NCBI GenBank assembly: GCA_016779995.1 | Contig: JADHMO010000005.1 | Span: 64,099 to 128,098, forward strand | DNA from: Flavobacteriales bacterium | Lineage (GTDB): Bacteria; Bacteroidota; Bacteroidia; Flavobacteriales; UBA7312 | Direction: 5' to 3' | DNA: 64,000 nucleotides | Shown: positions 25,391-34,567 of the stretch, one piece after another | How positions within the stretch are numbered: position 1 is the stretch's first letter | Layout: the number at the start of each line of letters is the position of its first letter | The notes under the pieces: model-generated | The model's database searches: none | What the model was told of the DNA's origin: nothing | Seen by the model: the letters and a program-made list of their open reading frames with translations, nothing else | Position numbers and translations under genes: made by a program

Positions 25391-26623
25391 ATGAAAGCAT
25401 CATCAAAAATCATAAACGACCCATTGTACGGTTTTATTAGTCTGCAGGGCGGAATTATTTTAAATTTAATAGAACACCCTTATTTTCAAAGACTTAGAAG
25501 AATTTCACAACTAGGACTAACCAGTCTAGTTTACCCTGGAGCCTTACACACGCGTTTTCATCATGCCATAGGTGCAATGCATTTGATGCAAAAAGCCATT
25601 AACGTTTTGCAATCCAAAGGTCATATAATAAGCAATGAAGAAGCCGAAGGCGCAAAAATTGCTATTCTACTACACGACATTGGACACGGTCCATATTCTC
25701 ACTCCTTAGAGCATAGCATAGTTGAAAATATTTCACATGAAGAGTTATCCCTTTTCTATATGCACAAACTCAATGATGAGTTGGATGGAAAGTTAGACCT
25801 AGCAATTCAAATTTTCAAAGATGAATATTCTAAGTCATATTTACACCAATTGGTTTCCAGTCAGCTTGATATGGATAGGATGGATTACTTAAATAGAGAT
25901 AGTTTTTACTCAGGAGTTCAAGAAGGAGTTGTTGGAGCCGAAAGAATTATTAAAATGCTAGATGTAGTAAATGACAAATTAGTCGTTGAAAGTAAAGGAA
26001 TTTATTCAGTAGAAAAATTTCTCATCGCAAGGCGATTAATGTATTGGCAAGTCTATTTTCACAAGACAGTAGTAAGTGCAGAACAAATGCTTATCAAAGT
26101 CCTACAAAGGGCAAAAGAACTCAGTCAAAATAATATTGAATTATTTGGCACTTCAAGTCTTCAACTTTTTCTAAAAAATAATTTCACTATTGAAGATTTT
26201 AAATCTAATCCGAAAGTTTTTGAAGCATTTACCGAACTTGACGATTATGATATTATGGCGTCAATAAAAGAGTGGCAAAATCATTCGGATAATATTTTGG
26301 CTTCTTTATCCAATAAAATTGTAAAAAGAGAGTTATTTAAAGTGACACTTTTGGACGAACCAATGGATAACCTTAGCATTTCAAGAATCAAAAAAAATAT
26401 TATGAATACCTATAATTTAGATGATACAAATGTTAATTACTTTTTATTGGAAGGTGAAATAACTAATAATGCATATAAATTAAATGATTCTGATATTAAC
26501 ATTTTATTCAAGGATAATCTAATTAAAGACTTGATTAGTGCAGCTGACAAATCAACCATTTCAGCACTATGCAATACGGTTAAAAAATATTTTTACTGCT
26601 ACCCAAAAAACCAACTCATTTGA
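25391..26623 (+). CDS. HD-domain phosphohydrolase (dGTPase/SAMHD1-like superfamily)
   Basis: 410 residues. The start of the fold, KIINDPLYGFISLQ, followed by HPYFQRLRRISQLGL and YPGALHTRFHHAIGAMHLM, then the metal-binding ILLHDIGHGPYSHSLEH, defines the HD hydrolase family that includes SAMHD1-like dNTP triphosphohydrolases. Downstream SSQLDMDRMDYLNRDSFYSG supplies the last catalytic aspartate. Substrate is unknown. It is divergent from porX with 46 bases between. The end is followed directly by lpxD, whose promoter box starts three bases after this stop. Confidence 0.9.
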   Translation: MKASSKIINDPLYGFISLQGGIILNLIEHPYFQRLRRISQLGLTSLVYPGALHTRFHHAIGAMHLMQKAINVLQSKGHIISNEEAEGAKIAILLHDIGHGPYSHSLEHSIVENISHEELSLFYMHKLNDELDGKLDLAIQIFKDEYSKSYLHQLVSSQLDMDRMDYLNRDSFYSGVQEGVVGAERIIKMLDVVNDKLVVESKGIYSVEKFLIARRLMYWQVYFHKTVVSAEQMLIKVLQRAKELSQNNIELFGTSSLQLFLKNNFTIEDFKSNPKVFEAFTELDDYDIMASIKEWQNHSDNILASLSNKIVKRELFKVTLLDEPMDNLSISRIKKNIMNTYNLDDTNVNYFLLEGEITNNAYKLNDSDINILFKDNLIKDLISAADKSTISALCNTVKKYFYCYPKNQLI

Positions 26624-26625
26624 AT

Positions 26626-26633
26626 TACTTTTG
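26626..26633 (+). promoter_or_regulatory. -7 box directly before lpxD
   Basis: TACTTTTG is an exact TAnnTTTG match lying between the HD-gene stop and the lpxD ATG, only six bases before that ATG. The transcript would start at or within two bases of the start codon. Confidence 0.55.
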
Positions 26634-26639
26634 TAAAAC

Positions 26640-27677
26640 ATGGTTTACAGAATTGAAAAAATAGCCAAAATTCTTAAAGGGAAATTAGTAGGTGATGGCA
26701 ATGTGCATATTACCAAGCTTTCAAAAATAGAGGAAGGTAGTAAAGGAAGCCTAAGTTTTTTAGCTAACAACAAATACGAAGAATTTCTGTACACTACAAA
26801 AGCTAGTGCTGTAATTATTGGTTCTGACTTTAAAATCGATTTTTCAAGAATTTCTACCAACCTTATAATTGTAGATGATGCATATCAAGGTTTTGCCACA
26901 ATGTTACAAACATTTAGTGAGTCAAGAAATAATATCGAAGGAGTTCACAAACACTCAAGCATTGAAAAATCCGCCTCTATTGGCAAAAAATGTTATATCG
27001 GCTCGAATGTTTACATCAGTGAAAATGTAGTCATTGGAAATAATGTAAAAATATACCCTAACTGCTTTATTGGAGAAAACACTTCTATTGATGACAACAC
27101 TATATTATATGCTGGGGTTAAAATATATGATCATTGTATAATAGGAAAAAATTGCATGATTCAATCTGGAGCAATCATTGGTGGTGATGGCTTTGGCTTT
27201 GCGCCAAATGCCGAAAATGAATACACCAAAGTTGCACAAATTGGAAATGTAATTGTGGAAGATAATGTTGAAATTGGAGCTAATACGACAATTGACAGAG
27301 CAACCATGGGCTCAACAATAATACGTCAAGGTGTAAAATTGGACAATCTCATTCAAATAGCCCACAACGTAGAGATAGGTAAACATACAGTTATTGCTGC
27401 TCAATCTGGTGTTGCAGGTTCAACAAAAATTGGAGAAAATTGTATGATTGGTGGTCAAGTTGGAATTGTAGGTCACCTTAAAATAGGAAATAATGTAAAA
27501 ATTGCTGCCCAATCTGGTATACAATCCGACATCAACGACAATGAAATAGTTCAAGGCTCTCCTGCTTTCTCTATTTCAGACTATAAAAGAGCTTATGTTT
27601 ATTTTAGGCAACTTCCTAAACTGAATAGTTTGGTAAATAGAATAGAAAAAGAAGTAAATAATATACTGAACAAATAA
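26640..27677 (+). CDS. lpxD: UDP-3-O-(3-hydroxyacyl)glucosamine N-acyltransferase
   Basis: 345 residues. Third step of lipid A synthesis: transfers a hydroxyacyl chain from acyl carrier protein to the 2-amino group. The N-terminal uridine-binding domain (about 1-100) is followed by left-handed beta-helix hexapeptide repeats ([10 protein letters not shown] and many like it) and the catalytic-histidine segment [13 protein letters not shown]. It heads a lipid A gene run, lpxD-lpxC/fabZ-lpxA, followed by efp and rnhB, with spacings of 0-5 bases. This order is common in Bacteroidota. Confidence 0.96.
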   Translation: MVYRIEKIAKILKGKLVGDGNVHITKLSKIEEGSKGSLSFLANNKYEEFLYTTKASAVIIGSDFKIDFSRISTNLIIVDDAYQGFATMLQTFSESRNNIEGVHKHSSIEKSASIGKKCYIGSNVYISENVVIGNNVKIYPNCFIGENTSIDDNTILYAGVKIYDHCIIGKNCMIQSGAIIGGDGFGFAPNAENEYTKVAQIGNVIVEDNVEIGANTTIDRATMGSTIIRQGVKLDNLIQIAHNVEIGKHTVIAAQSGVAGSTKIGENCMIGGQVGIVGHLKIGNNVKIAAQSGIQSDINDNEIVQGSPAFSISDYKRAYVYFRQLPKLNSLVNRIEKEVNNILNK

Positions 27678-29057
27678 ATGCCAAATTATCAACAAACTAT
27701 ATCCACGACTCAATCTATAAGTGGGTATGGGCTTCATACAGGAAGAAAATCCACCCTTACTTTTAAAGCTGCACCAATAAATACTGGCATTAAATTTATT
27801 AGAATAGATTTAGAAAATAATCCTGTTATTGAAGCTAGTATAGCTAACCTTGACCAAACAAACAGAAGGACACAACTCAAGAAAGATGATGCTATTGTAC
27901 AAACAACAGAGCATTTACTTGCTGCTTTAAAAGGTTTAGAAATTGATAACTTATTTATTGAAATTGATAGCCCAGAACTACCTATTTTGGATGGAAGTTC
28001 AAAAATGTTCACTCAAGTATTATCAGAATCTGGTATTGAACAACAAAGTGCCCCAAGGAAAGTTTTTAAAGTAACAAAAACTTACCGCTATATAGACGAG
28101 GATACTGGTAGCGAATACATCCTAGAACCTGCTAGTGAATTTAAGATAGATGTGCAAATTGATTATAACTCAAAAGTACTTCAACTATCTTCAGCACAAC
28201 TCAATAGCTTATCAGATTTCAACAATGAAATTTCTGATGCCAGAACATTTGTATTTTTACATGAAATAAAACCCCTATTTGAACAAGGACTAATAAAAGG
28301 AGGCAGCCTTAATAATGCTATTGTTTTTGTTGAAGAAAAAGTGAATTCTAAAGAACTTCTTAAATTAGCAGAAATTTTTAATAAAAAAGATATAGATGTT
28401 AAAGAGCAGGGAATTCTAAACAATATAGATTTAAGGTATGAAAATGAACCTGCTAGACACAAGCTTTTAGATGTTATTGGAGATTTAGCACTGTGTGGTC
28501 ACTATATTCAAGGACATCTAAAAGTTATTAAGCCAGGACATAAATCTAATATTGCATTTGCTAAGAAATTAATTCAAATTATGAAAAAAGAAGCACCTAT
28601 TTACGATCCAAATCAAAATCCTGTTAAGGATATTCATCAGATAATGGATATGTTACCGCATAGACCACCATTTCTATTAATCGATAAAATCATGGAGCTT
28701 AGCGACAACCACGTTGTAGGAATTAAGAATGTGACTATGAACGAAGACTTCTTCAATGGTCACTTTCCAGGAGCACCAGTAATGCCAGGTGTACTTCAAA
28801 TAGAAGCTATGGCACAAGCGGGGGGTATATTGTTACTAAGCACAGTGCCAGACCCTGAAAATTATCTCACCTATTTTATGAAAATTGACAAGGTAAAATT
28901 TAAACAAAAAGTTTTGCCTGGAGATACTATAGTTTTCAAATCCGAGTTAATAAGCCCTATAAGACGAGGCATTTGCCATATGTTTGGACAAGCATTCGTT
29001 GGAGAAAAACTCGTTATGGAGGCCGAATTAATGGCTCAAATGAAAAAAGTAAAATAA
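27678..29057 (+). CDS. lpxC/fabZ: Bifunctional UDP-3-O-acyl-GlcNAc deacetylase / 3-hydroxyacyl-ACP dehydratase
   Basis: 459 residues with two enzymes. LpxC (about 1-305): zinc ligands His79 in TTEHLLAALKG, and His261 and Asp265 in RHKLLDVIGDLAL, together with SGYGLHTGR and the C-terminal helix region GHYIQGHLKVIKPGHKSN. FabZ (about 310-459): DIHQIMDMLPHRPPFLL, then active-site His362 in GHFPGAPVMPG and Glu376 in LQIEAMAQAGG. LpxC commits UDP-acyl-GlcNAc to lipid A, while FabZ dehydrates hydroxyacyl-ACP for fatty-acid elongation, so the two compete for the same hydroxyacyl-ACP pool. The fusion is known in Bacteroidota. It begins directly at the lpxD stop. Confidence 0.97.
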   Translation: MPNYQQTISTTQSISGYGLHTGRKSTLTFKAAPINTGIKFIRIDLENNPVIEASIANLDQTNRRTQLKKDDAIVQTTEHLLAALKGLEIDNLFIEIDSPELPILDGSSKMFTQVLSESGIEQQSAPRKVFKVTKTYRYIDEDTGSEYILEPASEFKIDVQIDYNSKVLQLSSAQLNSLSDFNNEISDARTFVFLHEIKPLFEQGLIKGGSLNNAIVFVEEKVNSKELLKLAEIFNKKDIDVKEQGILNNIDLRYENEPARHKLLDVIGDLALCGHYIQGHLKVIKPGHKSNIAFAKKLIQIMKKEAPIYDPNQNPVKDIHQIMDMLPHRPPFLLIDKIMELSDNHVVGIKNVTMNEDFFNGHFPGAPVMPGVLQIEAMAQAGGILLLSTVPDPENYLTYFMKIDKVKFKQKVLPGDTIVFKSELISPIRRGICHMFGQAFVGEKLVMEAELMAQMKKVK

Positions 29058-29061
29058 TTTG

Positions 29062-29841
29062 ATGTCAAATACATTTTCGAACATATCGCCTAAAGCTAAG
29101 ATTGGTAAAGGTGTGAAAATTGAGTCATTTGTTTCAATAGGTGACGATGTGGAAATCGGCGATAATTGCTGGATTGGCTCAAACGTCACTATAATGGATG
29201 GTGCTAGAATTGGTAACAATTGTAAAATTTTTCCAGGAGCAGTTATCTCAGCTATACCTCAAGATTTAAAATTTGGTGGCGAAAAAAGTATTGTCAAAAT
29301 TGGAGATAATACTACCGTCAGAGAATTTGCAACTATTAATAGAGCAACCAATTATAGCGGAGTCACTTCAGTTGGCGAAAACTGCCTTATAATGGCTTAT
29401 GTACATATTGCACATGACTGCCACATTGCAAACAATGTAATTCTTGTAAATAGTGTACAATTGGGGGGGCATGTAGAAATCGCAGAACATGCTATTGTCG
29501 GCGGAATTAGTGCTGTCCATCAATTTGTAAAAATCGGTTCATACGCTATGATTTCTGGAGGCTCATTAGTCAGAAAAGATGTGCCACCTTACATCAAGGT
29601 AGCCAAAGAGCCTCTGAGTTTTATTGGCATTAATTCTATTGGCCTTTCAAGGAAAGGGTTCAGTGAAGACAAGATTTTAGAAATTCAAAATATTTATAGA
29701 AACATATTTCAATCTAATTTGAATTATACTCAAGCTATTGAAAAGATTAAAAAGGATTTTTCTAATAGCAAGGAAATAGAAAACATTATCAAATTCATTA
29801 GTGAGTCTGAAAGAGGAATAATCAAAGGATACAAACAATAA
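29062..29841 (+). CDS. lpxA: Acyl-ACP--UDP-N-acetylglucosamine O-acyltransferase
   Basis: 259 residues from ATG 29062; a TTG one codon earlier is also in frame but less likely. First step of lipid A synthesis: acylates UDP-GlcNAc at O-3. Nearly the whole N-terminal two thirds is hexapeptide repeat (KIGKGVKIES, VEIGDNCWIG), ending in a helical C-terminal part. The catalytic His is in AYVHIAHDCHI. A run of seven G in the coding strand (29463-29469) is unusual for this AT-rich DNA but the frame stays open. efp follows after five bases. Confidence 0.96.
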   Translation: MSNTFSNISPKAKIGKGVKIESFVSIGDDVEIGDNCWIGSNVTIMDGARIGNNCKIFPGAVISAIPQDLKFGGEKSIVKIGDNTTVREFATINRATNYSGVTSVGENCLIMAYVHIAHDCHIANNVILVNSVQLGGHVEIAEHAIVGGISAVHQFVKIGSYAMISGGSLVRKDVPPYIKVAKEPLSFIGINSIGLSRKGFSEDKILEIQNIYRNIFQSNLNYTQAIEKIKKDFSNSKEIENIIKFISESERGIIKGYKQ

Positions 29842-29846
29842 TCAGT

Positions 29847-30413
29847 ATGGCAACAACAGCAGATTTTAGAAACGGACTTTGCATAAAACACAATAATGAC
29901 TTGTGGCAAATAATAGAATTTCAACACGTAAAGCCAGGAAAAGGCCCCGCATTTGTAAGAACAAAGTTGAAAAATCTTACCAACGGAAGACGTCTAGATA
30001 ATACCTTTACTGCAGGAGTAAAAATCGATGTTGTAAGAATTGAAAATAGAAAGCATCAATTTCTATATGCTGACGGCGACACCTATCACTTTATGAACAC
30101 AGATAACTACGAACAAATTTATATAGATAAAAGTCTTATAAACGCACCGCAATTTTTGAAAGAAGGAGAAAATGCAGATATCCTTTTCCACGCTGAAGAA
30201 GAAAAGATATTAGGTTGTGATTTGCCAGCATCTGTTGTATTAGAAGTCACTTATACTGAGCCTGGAATAAAAGGCGATACAGCGACCAACACTCTCAAAC
30301 CATCTACAGTTGAGACTGGTGCTACAGTTAATGTGCCACTATTCATAAATATTGGCGATAAAATAAAAATTGATACCCGAAAAGGAGCTTATTCCGAACG
30401 AGTAAAATCATAA
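29847..30413 (+). CDS. efp: Elongation factor P
   Basis: 188 residues. EF-P rescues ribosomes stalled at polyproline. Three beta-barrel domains are evident: the KOW-like start, the middle OB domain, and the C-terminal motif NVPLFINIGDKIKIDTRKGAYSERV. The modification loop is HVKPGKGPAFVRTK; the tip residue is Lys32, so a lysine-type modification as in Escherichia coli is possible. No epmA or epmB is in the window, and none of the 5-aminopentanol enzymes either. It is located between lpxA and rnhB and starts five bases after lpxA. Confidence 0.96.
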   Translation: MATTADFRNGLCIKHNNDLWQIIEFQHVKPGKGPAFVRTKLKNLTNGRRLDNTFTAGVKIDVVRIENRKHQFLYADGDTYHFMNTDNYEQIYIDKSLINAPQFLKEGENADILFHAEEEKILGCDLPASVVLEVTYTEPGIKGDTATNTLKPSTVETGATVNVPLFINIGDKIKIDTRKGAYSERVKS

Positions 30414-31013
30414 ATGCTAAAGGCATTTCATAGCAAAGGACTTACCGAAGCTGGTTGTGACGAAGCTGGCAGAGGATGTTTGGCAGGTCCTGTAGTAGCA
30501 TCAGCAGTTATTCTTCCAACAAACTTCAGAAACAAACTACTGAACGACTCAAAACAACTCACTCACAAACAACGCCAAACTCTGGAACCTATCATAAAAG
30601 AAAAAGCTCTCTCATGGGCAATTGGTGTAGTATCTCCACAAGAAATAGACGAAATAAATATTCTTAACGCTTCTTTTCTTGCAATGCACAGAGCAATCGA
30701 TAAACTTGAAAGAAATGTTGATTTATTACTCATCGACGGAAATCGATTTAAAACGTACAAAGACATTAAACATTTATGTATAGTTAAAGGAGATTCAAAA
30801 TTTGCTTCGATAGCAGCAGCATCAGTTCTTGCTAAAAATTTCAGAGATGAATTAATGCTCGATTTGGATTCTAATTTCCCTCAATACGATTGGAAAAACA
30901 ATAAGGGATACCCAACAGCCAAGCACAGAGAAGCTATTCGTCAAATTGGAGCATGTAAGCACCACAGAAAAAGTTATCAATTGCTACCAGCTCAAATTAA
31001 AATTGAATTTTGA
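30414..31013 (+). CDS. rnhB: Ribonuclease HII
   Basis: 199 residues, normal length. It removes RNA from RNA-DNA hybrids and single ribonucleotides from DNA. The catalytic acids are in GCDEAGRGCLAGPV (Asp16, Glu17), LLIDGN and later VKGDSKFASIAAAS. The GRG loop that recognises the RNA-DNA junction is present. The start is the base right after the efp stop. Last gene of the lpx run; the next gene has its own promoter box. Confidence 0.96.
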   Translation: MLKAFHSKGLTEAGCDEAGRGCLAGPVVASAVILPTNFRNKLLNDSKQLTHKQRQTLEPIIKEKALSWAIGVVSPQEIDEINILNASFLAMHRAIDKLERNVDLLLIDGNRFKTYKDIKHLCIVKGDSKFASIAAASVLAKNFRDELMLDLDSNFPQYDWKNNKGYPTAKHREAIRQIGACKHHRKSYQLLPAQIKIEF

Positions 31014-31030
31014 AACAATATATAATTATT

Positions 31031-31038
31031 TAAATTTG
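31031..31038 (+). promoter_or_regulatory. -7 box upstream of the large propeller protein gene
   Basis: TAAATTTG matches TAnnTTTG exactly, 23 bases before the ATG at 31062. Confidence 0.5.
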
Positions 31039-31061
31039 AACTATCAATTTCATCTTACAAT

Positions 31062-33695
31062 ATGAAGCTAAATAAGAGCACAGTCATACTAACTTTAAGT
31101 CTTTTAGTTGGAATCATTTTCTTTTTGTTATATCAGAAATACCAAGAGCTTAACAAACAAACTACAGATGCCATTCAATCTATACCAATTAATGCTGCTT
31201 TGATAGTAGAGAGCGAAAATTGGAGCTCTACATTAAACGAATTAGAGAATACAACGCTTTGGAAAACGATATCAAATTCTGAAGATTGGACAGAAATCAG
31301 AAAAACAATTGAAAGTATATCCCTTAAATTTCAAGCTTACGATGAATTAAAACACTTTATAGACAATCAGAAGTTGTATTTATCTATTCATCACTCTACT
31401 AATGATTTTTACATTTTTCTTTCTACCGCTTGTAATACTGAAGAACTGAAACTGATAGAGATGAACGATACTTTAATTGGCAGTTTTAAAAGCAGAGAAT
31501 ACGACGGAGTTAAAGTATATGAACTAGATAATAATTGGAATTTATGCCATCACAAAGACATCTTGTTTATGAGCTCATCCTCTTTACTCATTGAGGATGG
31601 AATAAGACAATTAAATAATGAGATTAGCCTATTAGACAACACCGAATTCACAAAAGTACAAAGTACAAAAAGTACTTTTGCTGGAGCCCACATTTACACC
31701 AACTATTCTAATTTATCAAAGTTACTTTCTCAAAACACAAAGCTTTCTAAATCAGACGAAAAATGGATTAGCCGATGGGCCAATTGGGCCGAACTTGACT
31801 TAGAATTGTCAGACAATAATTTGACTCTTTCAGGATTTACACTAGTAGAAGATTCTTCCTCAAATTATTTAACCTCGCTATTTGGTCAGCTAGAACAGAA
31901 AATAGAAATAAGCAAAGTTGCTCCAAGAAACACCTATAAAATAACGGCTTTAGGTATAGAAAACTTCAATTTATTCTACGCCAATTACAAAGATTTTTTG
32001 GCGAAACATAACAATCTTTACGAACACAACAAAGCCCTATCTGATATCAAATCTAAATATAATTTAGACCTTGAGAATTACTTCAACGGCATAGTCTTGA
32101 ATGAAATGGGTACAATAAGTACATTCTCCACTTCAGGAAAATCAGATGACTTTATATTTATCAAATCCAAAAAAGAATCTGAAGAATTACTTAACCACAT
32201 CAACCCTAAAACTGATAACAAACCATTTTCAGAAAATTATCGAGGATTTAAACTATCCAAGTTTGAAATAAATGATGTATTTGCAAAACTTTATGGACAA
32301 ATGTTTAGTTCTGTCAAAGAAAATTACTTTTCTTATGTGGACGGCTACCTTATTTTTGCCAATTCTACATCGTCATTAAAAGCTTTCATTAATAATTTTA
32401 TTTCAAAAAAGGTGCTGGACAACAATGCCAGTTTTATCAATTTTAAAGATCAGATAGGTTCTCGCTGCAACTTCCTTTATTATACTAATCCATCAATAGG
32501 CAATTGGGATGAATCACTAATGAATAAATGGAAACCATTTATTATAAAAGAAAATTGGTCAAATGTAAGTGGCTTTGTTTATCAATTAAGTTCAAAAAAT
32601 GAATTATTCTACAACAATGTGGTATTACAATACGAGTCTAATGTGGACGAAGAAACACAACTAGATTGGATAGTAAATTTAGAAAGAAATATTTCTACAT
32701 CACCACAAATAGTATATAATCATAGTACTAAAAAGAATAATGTAATTATTCAAGATGATGATAAAATAGTTTATTTGATTAGCTCAAAAGGAAAGATTTT
32801 ATGGAAAAAACAACTAGGAGGAATTATCTTAGACAAGGTTAATCAGATGGATTTCTTTAAAAATGGAAAGCTACAATACATTTTTAACACAGAGGACAGC
32901 TTATACATTCTAGACAGACTTGGAAGAAATGTTGAAAATTTTCCAATTAAACTTCGAGCAAAAGCTAAAAGGGGGCATTCACTACTAGATTACGACAAAA
33001 ATAGAAACTACCGTATTTTAGTCCCTTCTGAAAATGGTATGGTTTACAATTATTCAAAAGAAGGAAAAGCAGTTAAAGGCTGGAAATTTGAAAAAATGAA
33101 TATGCCTATCAGCCACCAAATTCAATACGTGAATATTAAAGGTAAAGATTACATTTATGTAATAGATAGTGATGGTAATACCAGTATCGTTGGGCGTAAT
33201 GGAAAAAAACGTACTGATATTGGAAAAATTCCTATTAAATCATCATTCTATTTAGATAAAAAAGACGGCAGCATTTACACTGCTGATAAAAGTGGTAATA
33301 TTTGGCTTACCACATTAAAAGGTAGTCAAACAAAAATTAAAACATCTGAACTAGAAAGTTTTAGCTTTTTTGCATCAAACTTCAATAATGATGATTTAAT
33401 GGACTTATTTATCTCTGACGATTCTGGAGTAAAATGCTATAACCTAGAATCAGAAATTTTGGATTTTAATGTCCAAAATGAGTCTAATCCTAAAGTTTTT
33501 AAATTTAACAACCAATCTATTATTGGCTTTTCAAGTGAAGGAAGTTGTTATTTATTTGACTCTCGAGGCAAAGCATTTTCTGGAAGCCCACTCTTTGGAG
33601 GTGGTGATTTCGAATGTGTAGATCTAGATAAGGACAATAAGCTAAACCTAATTGTTGTTAATGAAAATATTCTTAATAACTACAGTCTTGAATAA
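31062..33695 (+). CDS. Large membrane-anchored protein with DUF3352-like region and C-terminal beta-propeller-like repeats
   Basis: 877 residues. A single N-terminal membrane helix (about 7-24), with the rest outside the cytoplasm. Residues about 40-530 are rich in strand-helix pairs with ASN-rich loops and start AIQSIPINAALIVESENWS, which resembles DUF3352 proteins. From about 560 on there are repeats of the kind KIVYLISSKGKILWKKQL, SLYILDRLGRNVENFPIKL, GMVYNYSKEGKAVKGW and YLFDSRGKAFSGSPLFG, spaced about 40-45 residues. These look like blades of a PQQ-type beta-propeller. I know no assigned function. BamB-like scaffolding is a possibility from fold only. It is convergent with the GH73 gene, ending two bases from its stop. 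Confidence 0.7.
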   Translation: MKLNKSTVILTLSLLVGIIFFLLYQKYQELNKQTTDAIQSIPINAALIVESENWSSTLNELENTTLWKTISNSEDWTEIRKTIESISLKFQAYDELKHFIDNQKLYLSIHHSTNDFYIFLSTACNTEELKLIEMNDTLIGSFKSREYDGVKVYELDNNWNLCHHKDILFMSSSSLLIEDGIRQLNNEISLLDNTEFTKVQSTKSTFAGAHIYTNYSNLSKLLSQNTKLSKSDEKWISRWANWAELDLELSDNNLTLSGFTLVEDSSSNYLTSLFGQLEQKIEISKVAPRNTYKITALGIENFNLFYANYKDFLAKHNNLYEHNKALSDIKSKYNLDLENYFNGIVLNEMGTISTFSTSGKSDDFIFIKSKKESEELLNHINPKTDNKPFSENYRGFKLSKFEINDVFAKLYGQMFSSVKENYFSYVDGYLIFANSTSSLKAFINNFISKKVLDNNASFINFKDQIGSRCNFLYYTNPSIGNWDESLMNKWKPFIIKENWSNVSGFVYQLSSKNELFYNNVVLQYESNVDEETQLDWIVNLERNISTSPQIVYNHSTKKNNVIIQDDDKIVYLISSKGKILWKKQLGGIILDKVNQMDFFKNGKLQYIFNTEDSLYILDRLGRNVENFPIKLRAKAKRGHSLLDYDKNRNYRILVPSENGMVYNYSKEGKAVKGWKFEKMNMPISHQIQYVNIKGKDYIYVIDSDGNTSIVGRNGKKRTDIGKIPIKSSFYLDKKDGSIYTADKSGNIWLTTLKGSQTKIKTSELESFSFFASNFNNDDLMDLFISDDSGVKCYNLESEILDFNVQNESNPKVFKFNNQSIIGFSSEGSCYLFDSRGKAFSGSPLFGGGDFECVDLDKDNKLNLIVVNENILNNYSLE

Positions 33696-33697
33696 GA

Positions 33698-34567
33698 CTA
33701 CCTCAACAAGCCAATACTTATACTAGGATGAAACTGCTTGGCATCTGTTGAAGATAAAGAAAATCTAAAATTGATTTGCTTTTGTTTTACTGGAATAAAA
33801 AAATGAGCTGACAAAGAATAGTTAGGCTTTAAGTCTATGTTATTAATATCACCTGTCGGAGTTATAAGTCCAAAATCAGCCCCTAATCCAATAGAGGAGG
33901 TCAGTAGCTTTCCGCCTCCTAACATTAAAGCTAAATTATCAATAGCTGCTGTTGCTCTAAGATTTAAATAATATTCTTTCTCATCATTTTTATAGAGTAC
34001 TGACTGACCAATTAAGTCAGTCCAACCCACTGAAAAACCACTAAATAAAAGTTTATCACTTTCAACTTCTACTTCATCATCTAATTTATGCAATTCATTT
34101 TCTTCAATAATTTTAATCAAGTGTTTAGCATAATTAGGATTTGTGGCGTAACCCGCCTTTTTTAAACCTTTAGCCCAAGATTTATAATCAGTTATTTCAT
34201 ATTCAAACAATGCAGCATATCTTGGCCTTAGTAAAAACTCTGAATGATCATCATAAGAATCTCTTACTTTATTATATTTTCTAAAACATTCATTTTTTTT
34301 ATCATCATCGTGGTAAACCCTCTCCCCTTGCCAATCGGAATGACATTTAATACCAAAATGATTATTTGATTTTTTAGCTAATTCACTATTTCCATCACCA
34401 CTTTCTAAAATCCCTTGAGCAAGTGTTATACTAGCAGGAATTTTATATTTTTTCATCTGATAAATGGCTTCATCTTTATATTTATCGATATACTCTGTAC
34501 GAGTCATATCTTGAGCTGAAAGCTGAAACGAAAATAGGAGTAAAAATAGGACTAGTCGATTTTCCAT
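33698..34567 (-). CDS. GH73-type glucosaminidase with extra beta-rich C-terminal domain
   Basis: 289 residues. A signal peptide (MENRLVLFLLLFSFQLSAQ) precedes a complete N-acetylglucosaminidase/muramidase domain (about 20-165): ITLAQGILESGDGNSELA contains the catalytic Glu55, followed by SNNHFGIKCH, ECFRKYN and AGYATNPNYAKHLIKII, all family hallmarks. The usual LysM repeats of Bacteroidota homologues are missing. Instead, residues about 174-289 look like alternating beta strands (SIGLGADFGLITPTG, SLSAHFFIPVKQ, FHPSISIGLLR), as in small outer-membrane barrels. It starts inside the preceding gene's 3' end (16-base overlap), so the pair is co-transcribed. It acts on peptidoglycan in the periplasm. 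Confidence 0.88.
   Translation of the reverse strand: MENRLVLFLLLFSFQLSAQDMTRTEYIDKYKDEAIYQMKKYKIPASITLAQGILESGDGNSELAKKSNNHFGIKCHSDWQGERVYHDDDKKNECFRKYNKVRDSYDDHSEFLLRPRYAALFEYEITDYKSWAKGLKKAGYATNPNYAKHLIKIIEENELHKLDDEVEVESDKLLFSGFSVGWTDLIGQSVLYKNDEKEYYLNLRATAAIDNLALMLGGGKLLTSSIGLGADFGLITPTGDINNIDLKPNYSLSAHFFIPVKQKQINFRFSLSSTDAKQFHPSISIGLLR

Noticed and set aside
25345-25413. 23-residue N-terminal extension of PorX
   Set aside because: It overlaps the divergent HD gene start, and response regulators begin shortly before the first beta strand, as the start at 25344 gives.
27734-28462. Minus-strand frames inside lpxC/fabZ
   Set aside because: They overlap a well conserved enzyme gene and have Ser/Leu-rich shadow composition.
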